Notes: a model not told the origin generated them from the letters alone. Positions 1-8,647 are shown, numbered from the stretch's first letter. The stretch: DNA of 64,000 nucleotides from Bacillus sp. MRMR6 (GCF_001940785.1 NZ_MSLS01000026.1:308-64307), one strand, 5' to 3'. Numbers and translations are program-made.

Positions 1-306
1 GGTCCTTGTTCTCCCTGTGGTCCTGCTAGTCCTTGTTCGCCTTGTGGTCCCGCTGGTCCTTGTACTCCCTGTGGCCCTGCTGGTCCTTGCTCTCCTTGTG
101 ATCCTGCTGGCCCTTGCTCTCCTTGTGATCCTGCTGGCCCTTGCTCTCCTTGTGATCCTGCTGGCCCTTGCTCTCCTTGTGATCCTGCTGGCCCTTGCTC
201 TCCCTGTGGGCCCGCTGGTCCTTGTTCTCCCTGTGACCCTGCTGGCCCTTGTACTCCTTGGGGTCCTACTGGTCCTTGTTCTCCTTGTGGTCCCGCTGGT
301 CCTACT
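1..306 (-). repeat. 27-bp tandem repeats encoding the collagen-like stalk
   Basis: A 27-bp unit (nine codons, GPAGSQGEQ on the minus strand) is repeated head to tail. Four units between about 88 and 196 are identical or nearly so, and the flanking units have diverged to GPAGPQGEQ and GPVGPQGVQ. Such near-perfect repeats expand and contract by slippage, so the copy number may vary between strains or be collapsed in the assembly. Confidence 0.9.
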
Positions 307-365
307 GGGCCAGGAGGACAAATACAATCACAAAATTCACAACAATCACACGGTCGTATGCCCAT
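1..365 (-). CDS. Collagen-like protein, N-terminal part (runs off the left edge)
   Basis: Read leftward from ATG at 365-363, the protein starts [18 protein letters not shown] and then becomes uninterrupted Gly-X-Y repeats built on nine-residue units such as [18 protein letters not shown] and GPVGPQGVQ. Six cysteines fall in the first 16 residues, which could cross-link subunits. In spore-forming Bacillus, Gly-X-Y proteins such as BclA form triple-helical, often glycosylated hairs on the exosporium; that role is inferred here. The usual BclA-type N-terminal targeting motif is not seen. A weak AAAGGCAGG precedes the ATG by about nine bases. The C-terminus lies outside the window, so the C-terminal domain and total length are unknown. 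Confidence 0.85.
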   Translation of the reverse strand, partial: MGIRPCDCCEFCDCICPPGPVGPAGPQGEQGPVGPQGVQGPAGSQGEQGPAGPQGEQGPAGSQGEQGPAGSQGEQGPAGSQGEQGPAGSQGEQGPAGPQGVQGPAGPQGEQGLAGPQGEQG

Positions 366-703
366 AGTGAATAACCTGCCTTTCATCCCATTTATGACAG
401 ATTATGCTGTTGTTTATTGACTGCTTGGACAAATGTAGAAACAATCGAAAATTCTTAAAAACAAGATAGTGACGCAGGGATGGTCTAGAAGGTTTCGTTT
501 AAGCTGCGGTAGCATTAGGGACGATTCTCCTGCTTCTAATTACAAACGGTTGCTCTACTTAAAGAATAGATAAAAAAAAGATCAAGGCACTAATACCTTA
601 ATCTTTTCTTGAACATGCATTCCCCGTATGAAATTAGGAATTACAAATAATATTGACGTTTTTTGTTGTGTTTGCTGTAACAAACAAACATAAAAATCAT
701 GGG
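366..703. other. Intergenic region between two leftward genes
   Basis: No open reading frame with a ribosome binding site is seen. The right part carries the terminator of the next gene (578-605). A degenerate copy of the GGGACGGTTCTCC-type motif that recurs in this window lies near 509-523. The promoter of the collagen-like gene must lie in the left part, but no clear SigA or sporulation sigma site could be assigned by eye. Confidence 0.5.
578..605 (-). terminator. Rho-independent terminator of the 81-aa protein gene
   Basis: The arms AAGATCAAGG and CCTTAATCTT pair around an 8-base loop with one internal mismatch. On the minus strand the stem is followed by a run of T (the A-run at 572-577). 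It lies about 100 bp past the stop of the gene ending at 704. Confidence 0.65.
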
Positions 704-949
704 TTAGGCAGTTTGGGTATTTACTTCAGCTGGTTCACATTGTTGTAAATCGTTTAATACTTGCTGATTGATGACTTGATTAAAATCAGAAGGTGGCTTT
801 AAGGAAATTCCTCTCCGATTTGCAACAGAAATAATTATTCCTAGTTCATAATACATACATTTTGAAAGAATGCCCGTTTCAATATTTTCAATAACTTGTT
901 TATAGAAACGGATTAAAAATTCAACAGGTAACTTTTCATAAAAGTCCAT
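704..949 (-). CDS. Small conserved-looking protein of unknown function (81 aa)
   Basis: The ATG at 949 is preceded by a GAGGTGAG ribosome binding site at good spacing, and the gene has its own downstream terminator, so it is probably real. The product is a soluble, mostly helical 81-residue protein (MDFYEKLPVEFLIRFYKQV at the N-terminus) with no signal peptide or membrane segment. The size and composition resemble small Bacillus regulatory or sporulation-associated proteins, but no family was recognised. It stands alone on the minus strand, divergent from the diguanylate cyclase. Confidence 0.65.
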   Translation of the reverse strand: MDFYEKLPVEFLIRFYKQVIENIETGILSKCMYYELGIIISVANRRGISLKPPSDFNQVINQQVLNDLQQCEPAEVNTQTA

Positions 950-1175
950 TTTTACTCACCTCTAAATTCACTAAAGAAAGCCCTTTCATTTAGTATACCA
1001 TAACTAGTTAATCAATTGTGTATAAAAGTCAAAAAAATCAGAATATGGATCACAATAACGATTGGCATAATTTACTGGTTGAAAAATGACCCTTGGTAAT
1101 TATTATTAGTATTAGACAATATTAAACTAGGTCTTAAGAACCTAGTCTAGGGTATTTTACATAACAGGGAGAAAT

Positions 1176-1811
1176 ATGAAATACACGGGAAGAGTGACTT
1201 TATTATTACTATCGCTTACAGCTTCAATAATTGAGTTTTTATTAGGCATAGACATAGAAAGATTTGAAGTATACTTTGATATATCTGCTGCAGCTTTAGC
1301 TTGGTATGTTGGTGGACTTTACGATAAATTAAAATTTCTATCTTTTAAAGATTATTTAACCAAAATTAATAATAGAAGATATGCGGATCAAGTGATCCCC
1401 AAGTTACTATACAAGGGAAAGTTGATTAAAAAACCTATAACATTATTCAGTTTAGATATGAACAATTTTAAAAGCATAAATGACAATTATGGTCATGGTA
1501 CAGGTGACAATGCCATAAAGAAAATCTCAGAATTACTAGTAAACAATATTCGCAAAAATGATTTAGTTTTTAGATGGGGTGGAGATGAGTTTCTTATTGT
1601 TACTCCAAATATAGGGAAAGAAGGCGCTGAGAATCTTGTTCATCGTATTAATCATGCAGTCGATAATGAGATGAAAAAGTTCAATAATGCAAACATTAAT
1701 TTGGGAATATCTATCGGGTTTGCCGTATTTCCTGAAGATGGAAAGACCTTCGATCAATTGCTCACAATTGCAGATAAGAAAATGTATAAGGTAAAGGTTT
1801 CAAACAAGTAA
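1176..1811 (+). CDS. Membrane-anchored diguanylate cyclase (GGDEF domain)
   Basis: This 211-residue protein should make cyclic di-GMP from two GTP at the membrane. Two hydrophobic segments (about residues 7-24 and 36-50) anchor it, and residues 56-208 form a GGDEF domain. The signature GGDEF is intact at 135-139 and the metal-site Asp is D94 in SLDMNNFK. An RxxD inhibitory site (RKND, 126-129) sits exactly five residues before GGDEF, which predicts product feedback inhibition. No PAS, GAF or EAL partner domain is attached, so the sensory input is unclear. GGGAGA lies five bases before the ATG. It is monocistronic, with a terminator at 1853-1883. Confidence 0.93.
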   Translation: MKYTGRVTLLLLSLTASIIEFLLGIDIERFEVYFDISAAALAWYVGGLYDKLKFLSFKDYLTKINNRRYADQVIPKLLYKGKLIKKPITLFSLDMNNFKSINDNYGHGTGDNAIKKISELLVNNIRKNDLVFRWGGDEFLIVTPNIGKEGAENLVHRINHAVDNEMKKFNNANINLGISIGFAVFPEDGKTFDQLLTIADKKMYKVKVSNK

Positions 1812-1852
1812 AAGTGAATTACATTATATCCATAAACTCTGTTACTACCGGG

Positions 1853-1883
1853 AGGCGACGCTTAAAAAAGCATCACCTTTTTC
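1853..1883 (+). terminator. Terminator of the diguanylate cyclase gene
   Basis: AGGCGACGC pairs with GCATCACCT (two mismatches) around an A-rich loop and is followed by TTTTTC. It begins about 40 bp after the stop codon. Confidence 0.6.
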
Positions 1884-2179
1884 TAGTTTGATTATAAAAA
1901 CAGATTGTGAAGAAAAGCAAATAAAGTAATTGGATGGTTCTTAGCTGTGATCGATTTGAAAAAGATGAATACATAGATGAACTGATATATAGAACCCCCC
2001 TGGGCACTCAGGTTGGCAGCAAGACTATTGACTAAGCCACCGTGGAAATTTTTGTGCTATCAAAAGCTATGTTTTTGGGAGGAAATAAGATTTAGAAGAT
2101 AACATTCCGAGGATATCCAAAGAGTTTGTAATAATTTTCAAATTACATGCCATAACGAACATCCCCATAACCCGGGAAC

Positions 2180-2560
2180 TTACTCACCCTTATTACAAAC
2201 GCCGCTTTCGACTATTATTTCACCTAAAATAAAACAAAAGCCTTTATAGCAACTGAATTCTCGAATCTAATCAAACGTTTAATTAGCACAATAATATTCA
2301 AACAAACGATTGATTAGATGCTAGAAACCCCCTTTAATTAAACGAACTCTTGCTAGTTTTTAGGAGCAATTTCTGTCGAGGAACAGTCACTGGCTTTGAT
2401 CTACTTCTTCTATAAAAACATATAAAAACTATAAATCTACATAATTTGACACGTATTGAAACTAATCAAACGATTGTATAAAAACGGAAACAAACCTGGT
2501 AATAAAGAGATTTGATTATAAAATGGGTAGAATTTTGTCACTCAGATTTATTGTAAGAAC
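2180..2560 (+). repeat. Dispersed intergenic repeat, copy A (near full length)
   Basis: This copy shares an ordered series of blocks with 38661-39040, 56037-56395 and 57556-57942: a CTTTCGACT block, AAGCC(T)TTA, an AATCAAACGTTTAATT palindrome, AAACGATTGATTA, CGAACTCTTGCTAG, TCGAGGAACAGTCACTGG, AATCAAACGATTGT and the end block ATGGGTAGAATTTTGTC. No open reading frame is conserved through it. Confidence 0.85.
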
Positions 2561-2785
2561 GTCAAGATTGTTTAATTGTTTAGCTCCTCCCAATTCATCA
2601 AATTGGCTGTTAGATCCTTCCACTAAAGTGGTGCGTCAGGAGTAAGAAACCAGCACCTTTATTTGAACCACCTAAATAAAACTAGTAATCCTTAAGAAAC
2701 TAATGATAAAGATAAGGATAAGAAACGTAAAGAACCGCAATATCAAATCAGCCAGTTTCAACTATTCACAAGTCAAAAGTCAAAA

Positions 2786-2843
2786 GTAAGCGTCAAATAG
2801 CCCCTTATCCTGATTTTAGGATAAGGGGTTATTTGACGCTTAC
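2786..2843. repeat. 26-bp near-perfect inverted repeat (long hairpin)
   Basis: The left arm 2786-2811 and right arm 2818-2843 are complementary at every position except one G-T wobble, around the loop GATTTT. No T-run follows, so it is not a classical terminator. It may be an RNA hairpin, a processing site or the ends of a small miniature element. Confidence 0.8.
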
Positions 2844-2957
2844 ACCATTTAAAACTCAATTCTTTAATGGATGTCCTTTTAATGGATACAATACTTTCTT
2901 TCTAAGAGTGATTGATCAACCGCTCCAAATCTCACGATACGGCTATTGACTTCTGGC

Positions 2958-3012
2958 AATAGAGTGGGTGATGTTTTTCTGCACCGAAAGGTGCAGGAAA
3001 ACACCGCCTATT
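2958..3012. other. GAAA-tetraloop hairpin of unknown role
   Basis: CTGCACC (2979-2985) and GGTGCAG (2990-2996) close a GAAA tetraloop. The helix extends outward through TTTT/AAAA and, after an imperfect stretch, CAATAG/CTATT. A GAACCGTCCCC motif follows about 35 bp later. The structure could be part of a small RNA or a remnant repeat. Confidence 0.5.
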
Positions 3013-3202
3013 CCCCCCTCTAATCTAGCGTATTGGTTAAGTGCAGTAGAACCGTCCCCTTGCATACCCTTGCATACTATAATCGTTGAATTAATGTCAT
3101 AACAGGTTAAAAAATCATCATATCTCTTAGCAGGTAATAGTCCAAGCCTTCCATATTTATGAACATATATTATTATAATTCTCTAAGAAAGGAAGTGTAT
3201 GA

Positions 3203-3652
3203 ATGGGAATTATATGTCCTGGTTGTAGTGGGATTGTGAATGGAACCATTGATGATGCCACAGTTGTTTTTATTGATAATCAAATTTCAGAACAAGGTAC
3301 AATCACTTTTACAGGAAATTTGTGTTCAGCTTCACCAGAGCTTAGTACCTTAACTATTACGTTCTTAGATATTGGTGGTTCACCCGCTAACAGAAGTTTC
3401 ACCTTTACCGCAACTTCCTTTACGGGTATATTCTGCAGCCCACAACCAAGTGGTACCTGTACAATGTTTGTAAACGGTTTTGGTGAATTTGCTGGTGATA
3501 ATAATCAATGGAGTTTCCATGTAGAACTAGGAGATGGAAATGATATAAATCCAGACTACGGGGCGTTTGAAATATCTAATTTTGCATTTCAAGCGATTAC
3601 CAGTACTCCTGTACTAGCAACAGGTAGTATAGAAATTGACTGTTTGAACTAG
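3203..3652 (+). CDS. Hypothetical beta-rich protein with CPGC motif (149 aa)
   Basis: The ATG at 3203 follows GGAAGTG with suitable spacing. The product is Thr/Ser/Phe/Gly-rich with alternating polar and hydrophobic residues, as in an all-beta fold. It has a CPGC near the N-terminus (residues 5-8) and further Cys residues spread to the C-terminus (IEIDCLN). There is no signal peptide or membrane segment. The composition is reminiscent of spore-surface or secreted beta-sandwich proteins, but no family was recognised and no function is assigned. The gene stands alone between repeat-rich regions, and its promoter and terminator are not obvious. Confidence 0.6.
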   Translation: MGIICPGCSGIVNGTIDDATVVFIDNQISEQGTITFTGNLCSASPELSTLTITFLDIGGSPANRSFTFTATSFTGIFCSPQPSGTCTMFVNGFGEFAGDNNQWSFHVELGDGNDINPDYGAFEISNFAFQAITSTPVLATGSIEIDCLN

Positions 3653-4185
3653 GTTTGTTGCAAAGATCTACTACCCTTTTCTAGCAATGGATACCTATCA
3701 ATCTTCGACAAATTCGGGGAGTGACATATCGTACTAAACAGAGAATTATAGATAAGCAAAAGCTTAGAATCCCTAATGTAAAATGATTTTATGAATTACA
3801 TGTCTCTTCAAACATTTGTCTATCAGCATAATCTAAGTTAAATTAATTATTTGTTCATGAATGGTTTAAGTATTTATCTTTAATAAATTCGGGCCCCTCT
3901 AGGGCTTTAGATCACATTGTATTAGGTGTTTGAGACTATAGACCTCGTGGGTGTCAGCGTTATGAGTCTTGTCCTGCAAATACGAATAATACGTGAAAAT
4001 CAGAGTTAATATTTGCTAGGTGATATCACTGCAGGATGAAAACTCGAGATCCCTTCACGTTCTAGAGGAGCCCTATATATAGTTCTTGATAGTCGAATCT
4101 TCCAAAAATGGATATGGGAGGTTTATTTAAGTTCGGCTGAACCAAAATTAACCTCAAACCGTCCCATGGTCTTCCCTAGGTCTTT
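3653..4185. other. Intergenic region with a repeat motif
   Basis: No gene is seen. CTATCAATCTTCGACAAA followed by CGGGGAGTGAC (3687-3725) matches the sequence at 57512-57548 almost word for word, so it belongs to a dispersed motif family. A short GCCC-CTCTA-GGGC hairpin followed by TTTAG lies near 3892-3906. Confidence 0.5.
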
Positions 4186-5047
4186 TTACTTTCTCCCCGA
4201 AGACCCAAATAGCCTCATTTTCCCGATGATTGTATTTTTCACGGCTTCTCGTCCGGAGGCGAGGTAGCTTGTGGCATCGTAGAGGTCAGGATCCCGACTT
4301 AGTTGGTCGCGGATGACTTTGGTAAATGCCAAATGGTTATCAGCGTTCACATTAATTTTTGCCGTTCCCATTGAGATGGCCTTTTTAATTTGTTCCTGGG
4401 GCAGACCGGAGCTACCGTGTAAGACTAATGGTATGTTCGTTAAGGCTGCGATTTCCTTCATACCGTTAAAGTCTAATTTAGGTTCTCCTTTGTAAATCCC
4501 GTGGACAGAACCTAATGCTGGGGCAAGGAAATCAACACCGGTTTGTTTAACCAATTTTTCACAGTCCTTTGGATTGGCATAGACGGGATTGGATACCTCC
4601 ACCACACCGTCTTCTTTGCCACCGATATTCCCGACCTCCGCCTCGACCGAGACACCATGTTGATGGGCGTAGTCGGTAACCTTCTTCGTGATTCCAATAT
4701 TTTCGCTTAAAGGAAAATGTGAGGCATCAATCATCACCGAAGTAAATCCGGCATCTACCGCCATTTTACAGCTATTAAAACTAGACCCGTGGTCCCAAAT
4801 GAAGAGCAACCGAAACCGTGATCTTCATTTCTTTTACTAACGCTTTTACCAATTCAACAACAACAGAATAACCGCCAAAATAGCGCACGGCTTGTTCCGT
4901 TACCCCTAAAATAACTGGAGACGTTTCTTCTTCTGCAGCAGCCAAAATGGCTTGTGTCCATTCGAGATTGTGTATGTCAAAATGGCCAACGGCATAACCG
5001 TCTTGTAACGCCTTTACCGCCATTTCTTTGACCGAAACAAGCGCCAT
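4186..5047 (-). pseudogene. Class II fructose/tagatose-bisphosphate aldolase, broken by a frameshift
   Basis: Two overlapping frames together make one class II (zinc) aldolase of the FbaA/GatY/KbaY family, which cleaves ketose 1,6-bisphosphates to DHAP and an aldehyde. The N-terminal part (from the ATG at 5047, preceded by AAGGAGG) ends ...VSVALHL; the C-terminal part resumes [17 protein letters not shown] and runs to residue RK at 4186, with the later motifs [16 protein letters not shown] and KINVNAD intact. The break is one extra G in a GGG run (CCC at 4794-4796 on the plus strand), exactly at the catalytic Asp and zinc-site His of HLDHG. It is either a real recent pseudogene or a homopolymer sequencing error. 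It follows the PfpI gene by about 35 bp and is probably co-transcribed with it. Confidence 0.85.
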
Positions 5048-5084
5048 CTCCATCCTCCTTCCTTCCCTGACTTTCACTCTGGCT

Positions 5085-5594
5085 TTACTGAAGCTTTGCT
5101 AGAAGCTCTCTTATGAATGCAGGTTCGTCCTTCGGTGTTCTGGAAGTAATGATATTTTGGCTGACAACAACTTCTTCGTCGATATAATGGGCACCGCTAT
5201 TCATCACGTCATCACGAATGCCTATGTAACAGGTGAGTGTTTTTCCAGCTAATATATCGGCACTAATCATTACCTGTGGTCCATGGCAGATTCCAGCCAC
5301 CACTTTTGAGTTTTGATTTAGATCTTTCACAAACGAAACAACACCCTCGTTTACCCTTAATTCCTCGGGTGCACTGCCACCTGGAATGACAACCGCATCA
5401 AAATCAGCCGCATTTGCCTCTGAAGCCGCCAACTCTGTGGTATAGGTGACAGTTTTCTGCTTTCCCTCACAAAGAATACCCTTTTCTGTGCCAACGATAA
5501 CCGCTTCATGACCGGCTTCCTTAATGGCCTCATACGGATTTTTTAATTCAGAATCCTCAAAATCACTTGCTACTAAAAATGCTACTTTCGCCAT
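5085..5594 (-). CDS. DJ-1/PfpI family protein (class I glutamine amidotransferase-like)
   Basis: This protein of about 169 residues starts MAKVAFLVASDFEDSE, with GGAGG nine bases before the ATG at 5594; a longer upstream start lacks a better site. The nucleophile-elbow Cys is in AGICHGPQ and the family's acidic residue is in the FEDSE region. PfpI/YraA/DJ-1 proteins act as deglycases, glyoxalase III or stress chaperones, so the substrate is not fixed by sequence. It lies just downstream of lsrF but a terminator (5634-5664) separates them. The following gene is the frameshifted aldolase, which suggests a two-gene unit handling reactive sugar phosphates (inference). Confidence 0.88.
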   Translation of the reverse strand: MAKVAFLVASDFEDSELKNPYEAIKEAGHEAVIVGTEKGILCEGKQKTVTYTTELAASEANAADFDAVVIPGGSAPEELRVNEGVVSFVKDLNQNSKVVAGICHGPQVMISADILAGKTLTCYIGIRDDVMNSGAHYIDEEVVVSQNIITSRTPKDEPAFIRELLAKLQ

Positions 5595-5633
5595 GGTAAA
5601 AATTCCTCCATTATTTAGTATTTTTAAAAGCAA

Positions 5634-5664
5634 AGCTCCTACCCTAAAGTAGAAGCTTTTTTTA
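5634..5664. terminator. Hairpin terminator between lsrF and the PfpI gene
   Basis: AGCTCCTAC (5634-5642) and GTAGAAGCT (5649-5657) pair with one mismatch. Seven T follow on the plus strand and TTGCTTTT on the minus strand. It lies between two leftward genes and probably ends the lsrACDBF transcript. Confidence 0.6.
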
Positions 5665-5671
5665 CAATCAA

Positions 5672-6550
5672 TTAATTAGTAAGATGCTGGTAGTACTCAT
5701 ATGCTTCTTTATCTGTATACCCTTTATGAACAACCATGTTAACAGCTTGAATCATCTCCTCTGGATAAGCGGATTGGAAAATGTTTCTTCCCATATCTAC
5801 ACCAGCTGCTCCACCTTGAATCGAGTTGTAAGCGAGCGTAAGCGCATCTGCCTCTGGAAGTTTCTTGCCGCCTGCTACCACTAACGGAACAGGACAAGCC
5901 GCTGCTACCTTTTCAAAGTCCTCACAATAATAGGTTTTGACGATTTGGGCACCAAATTCAGCCAGCATCCTTGTTGCTAATAAGAAAAATTTAGAGGTGC
6001 GCTCCATTTCTTTTCCGACTGCAACAACACCCAACGTTGGAATGGAATATCTCATACCCAGGTTAACAGCCTTGTTTAACTCTTGAATCGTTTCCTTTTG
6101 ACCGTCAGCACCAATGAAGGTTTGGATCGCGATGGCACTTGCATTCATCTTAATCGCATCTTCAATATCAACCACCATGGATTCATGGCTCAGGTCATCC
6201 TGGAGAACACTGGATCCGGAAGAAGCCCGTAAGGCAATCGCCTTATTAAAGGTTGCAGGAACGCTGCTGCGAATCGCACCCCTCGTACCCATTAAACAGT
6301 CTGCATAATTAGCCAGGCGTGGAATCAGCAGATCCAATCTTTCTAACCCGGAAGTTGGCCCCATGAAATATCCATGGTCAAACGCCAGCATAACCGTTTT
6401 ACCTGTTTCAGGGTTAAAGATCCTTGATAACCGGTCCTTCATACCCCAATCATAATTGTTTGCACCTTTAACATGGAAATTACCATTGTTTGCGAATGGA
6501 ATAGTCTCAGAAAAATCCTTTGCGTTTTTGTTTCCAATAATATCTGCCAA
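5672..6550 (-). CDS. lsrF: 3-hydroxy-5-phosphonooxypentane-2,4-dione thiolase LsrF (AI-2 processing)
   Basis: This 292-residue protein is the TIM-barrel, DhnA/class I aldolase-like enzyme that ends AI-2 breakdown by transferring an acetyl group from 3-hydroxy-2,4-pentadione-5-phosphate to CoA in the cytoplasm. It shows LAFDHGYFMGPTSGLE (about 55-70), the Schiff-base-type Lys in QIVKTYY (K205, matching the catalytic Lys region of E. coli LsrF) and GGAAGVDMGRNIFQS near the phosphate site. The length equals that of the family. It is the last gene of the leftward lsrACDBF run, 12 bp after lsrB. The neighbouring AI-2 transporter and kinase make this assignment firm. Confidence 0.95.
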   Translation of the reverse strand: MADIIGNKNAKDFSETIPFANNGNFHVKGANNYDWGMKDRLSRIFNPETGKTVMLAFDHGYFMGPTSGLERLDLLIPRLANYADCLMGTRGAIRSSVPATFNKAIALRASSGSSVLQDDLSHESMVVDIEDAIKMNASAIAIQTFIGADGQKETIQELNKAVNLGMRYSIPTLGVVAVGKEMERTSKFFLLATRMLAEFGAQIVKTYYCEDFEKVAAACPVPLVVAGGKKLPEADALTLAYNSIQGGAAGVDMGRNIFQSAYPEEMIQAVNMVVHKGYTDKEAYEYYQHLTN

Positions 6551-6562
6551 TTCTCTCTCTCC

Positions 6563-7639
6563 TTAGAAATTGTAGTCTTTTGTATTATCTTTCGTGAACA
6601 CAATTCGCTCTGGCAATACAATGATTCCGGAATCATCTGCTTCATAATCGTATCCTTGAATATTGTTTGACTCTACCTTAACAGAACCCATATCAGGAAC
6701 ATCAACAGAGTCGCCGACTTTTAGATCATTTCCTTTTGCTAACCAGTAAGCCACGTAAACAGCAAGAGCACCTTGGTCTTTAACATCCCATAAGCCATGG
6801 TTGTTAATCGTTCCATTTTCAATAAATGATCTCATTGAATTTGGAGAAGCAAATCCTGTAATAATAACATCTTCAGCCTTCAACCCTTTATTTTCAGCTG
6901 CTTGTGCCATTGCAGGAAGAGCAGTGGAGTCTGGGCAAATAACCGCATCAATATCAGGATATGAATCTAGGATACTTTCTCCAACCTGTAGTGATTTTTG
7001 TTCATTAGCATCACCATATTGAGTCGTAACAACCTCCCATTTTGGATAGGTTTTCTTGATATATTCGTTAGCATAAGTTACCCAGGCGTTTTGGTCCGGA
7101 ACAGTTGGGCTTGAATAGAACCAAGCAATCTTTTTCGCTTCATCAGGGTTATCCATTTGTTCTGCAGCCATATCAACAAGCATTTTTCCTAAGATTCCCG
7201 GTGTACCTTGGTTGATATATACCGAACGGAATTTCGGATCAACATCGGAATCCCATGTTACAACTTTAATGCCGGCATCCAATGCCTTTTTCAAGGCTTG
7301 ATTCAAACCGTCAGAAGAGACAGATGAGATGGCAATCGCATCCGCACCGCTGTTTACAGCACTATTGATAATTTGTACTTGGTTGGCAACCGTACCTTCA
7401 GGTGCGCCATCGTACTTCACTTTGAAACCTACCTTTTTTGCCATCTCTTGTGCACCATCGTTACCAGATTCGAAGAAAGCATTTCCTGTCATTTTCGGGA
7501 TAAACACAACTTGAATATCTTTATCATCTTTTTCCTTTCCTCCGTCGCCAGAGGTACCTTCATTGGAACTACATGCAGCTACAAATAGCATCATAATTGC
7601 CAATACGATTACTAGTTTAAAAGATTTCTTTTTTCGCAT
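6563..7639 (-). CDS. lsrB: AI-2 ABC transporter substrate-binding lipoprotein LsrB
   Basis: This 358-residue periplasmic-binding-type lipoprotein captures AI-2 outside the membrane and delivers it to LsrCD. The signal peptide ends in the lipobox VAAC with the lipidated Cys at residue 23, followed by a Ser/Gly/Lys-rich linker. The mature part has the sugar-binding type 1 fold beginning IQVVFIPKMTGNAFFESG, with WDSDVDP and the LsrB-like SPTVPDQNAW stretch. GGGGG lies about 12 bases before the ATG. It sits between lsrD and lsrF as expected for an lsr operon. RbsB-like proteins are the alternative, but the operon context argues strongly for AI-2. Confidence 0.95.
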   Translation of the reverse strand: MRKKKSFKLVIVLAIMMLFVAACSSNEGTSGDGGKEKDDKDIQVVFIPKMTGNAFFESGNDGAQEMAKKVGFKVKYDGAPEGTVANQVQIINSAVNSGADAIAISSVSSDGLNQALKKALDAGIKVVTWDSDVDPKFRSVYINQGTPGILGKMLVDMAAEQMDNPDEAKKIAWFYSSPTVPDQNAWVTYANEYIKKTYPKWEVVTTQYGDANEQKSLQVGESILDSYPDIDAVICPDSTALPAMAQAAENKGLKAEDVIITGFASPNSMRSFIENGTINNHGLWDVKDQGALAVYVAYWLAKGNDLKVGDSVDVPDMGSVKVESNNIQGYDYEADDSGIIVLPERIVFTKDNTKDYNF

Positions 7640-7645
7640 TGCTAC

Positions 7646-8647
7646 TTAACCCCCAATAGTATGATTTTTGGTTTTCGTGATTCTTTTAATATTGAATCTG
7701 AAATCAGGATTGATTCCCAAGAAAGCAACTGACACAATCAGAAGGACCCCTGTAGCCAACCCGATATATTGAGTTGATACTCCAGCCATTTGTAACCCCA
7801 CCTGCATGAATCCCAAGATAATGCTGGCTAACGCTGTCCCGATAACACCCCCTTTACCTCCAGTGATTAACGTTCCTCCCAATACAACAACCGTTAGGAT
7901 GGGCATAAGATACTCAGCACCATAGTCAGATCTTGCACTTCCTAAATAGGAAGTTAAAACAACCCCCGCAATACCCGCAGCCATACCGGACAAAACATAG
8001 GTACTGGCAATCATTCTCTTCGTATTAATGCCAGCGTACTCTGCTGTATTTTGATTAATCCCTGTCAGGTAGATATATCTGCCATACCGCGTGCGGTGCA
8101 GAAGGATATACGCGATGATAAACATAATAATGAAGATAACCACTGCGTTCGGAAGTCCGAAGACTTGACCGTTGGCAAGTTGGCCAAACATTTCCGGAAA
8201 CCCGGAGATCCCTTCATACGTACTGACACCAGACATTCCCACCAACACAATCGCAATTCCGCTATATAACAGCATACCGCCAAGGGTGATGACCATCGCC
8301 TGAACCTTTCCATAAGCAATCAGGATGCCATTTAGAAGCCCGCATAATCCGCCGATTAAGACGGCACACAGGACTGAAATCCAAATATTTAGACCCACCA
8401 CTTGAGACAACAGGCCCATCACAACAGAGGCTAACCCAATAATGGATACACCTGATATGTCAATTCCTCCAGTAATGATGACCAATGTGACAAAAAATCC
8501 AATAATGGCGATGGGGATAAAATCATTAAAGCTATTAAGCAGGATGGTGACATTCCAGAATCTTGGATTCAACATCCCAAAAACCACAATTTCCATCACG
8601 ATTAAAAATACCAGCATGAGGTTCCATTTCGGAATTTTCTTTAACAT
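7646..8647 (-). CDS. lsrD: AI-2 ABC transporter permease LsrD
   Basis: This is a polytopic permease of the ribose/AI-2 (BPD_transp_2) class with many hydrophobic helices and the family signature VVVLGGTLITGGKGGVIGT in the second half. Together with LsrC it forms the membrane channel for AI-2. I chose the start MLKKIPKWNL at 8647 because AAGGAGG lies just upstream, within the end of lsrC; a longer frame would begin at 8683 inside lsrC. Six bases separate its stop from the lsrB start, so the two genes are coupled. Confidence 0.93.
   Translation of the reverse strand: MLKKIPKWNLMLVFLIVMEIVVFGMLNPRFWNVTILLNSFNDFIPIAIIGFFVTLVIITGGIDISGVSIIGLASVVMGLLSQVVGLNIWISVLCAVLIGGLCGLLNGILIAYGKVQAMVITLGGMLLYSGIAIVLVGMSGVSTYEGISGFPEMFGQLANGQVFGLPNAVVIFIIMFIIAYILLHRTRYGRYIYLTGINQNTAEYAGINTKRMIASTYVLSGMAAGIAGVVLTSYLGSARSDYGAEYLMPILTVVVLGGTLITGGKGGVIGTALASIILGFMQVGLQMAGVSTQYIGLATGVLLIVSVAFLGINPDFRFNIKRITKTKNHTIGG

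Larger units (their letters stand above)
1812..3202. other. Long gene-poor region with repeats and hairpins
   Basis: About 1.4 kb with no credible gene. It holds the terminator at 1853-1883, one full copy of the dispersed 380-bp repeat (2180-2560), a short coding remnant rich in Lys and Asp codons around 2700-2760, a long hairpin at 2786-2843, a 24-bp motif at 2908-2931 that recurs at 59538-59561, a GAAA-loop hairpin at 2958-3012 and a GAACCGTCCCC-type motif near 3045-3058. Confidence 0.7.

Noticed and set aside
17-367. A 116-codon Leu/Val-rich frame on the plus strand
   Set aside because: It is the antisense reading of the Gly-X-Y repeats of the collagen-like gene; it has no ribosome site and only reflects the repeat composition.
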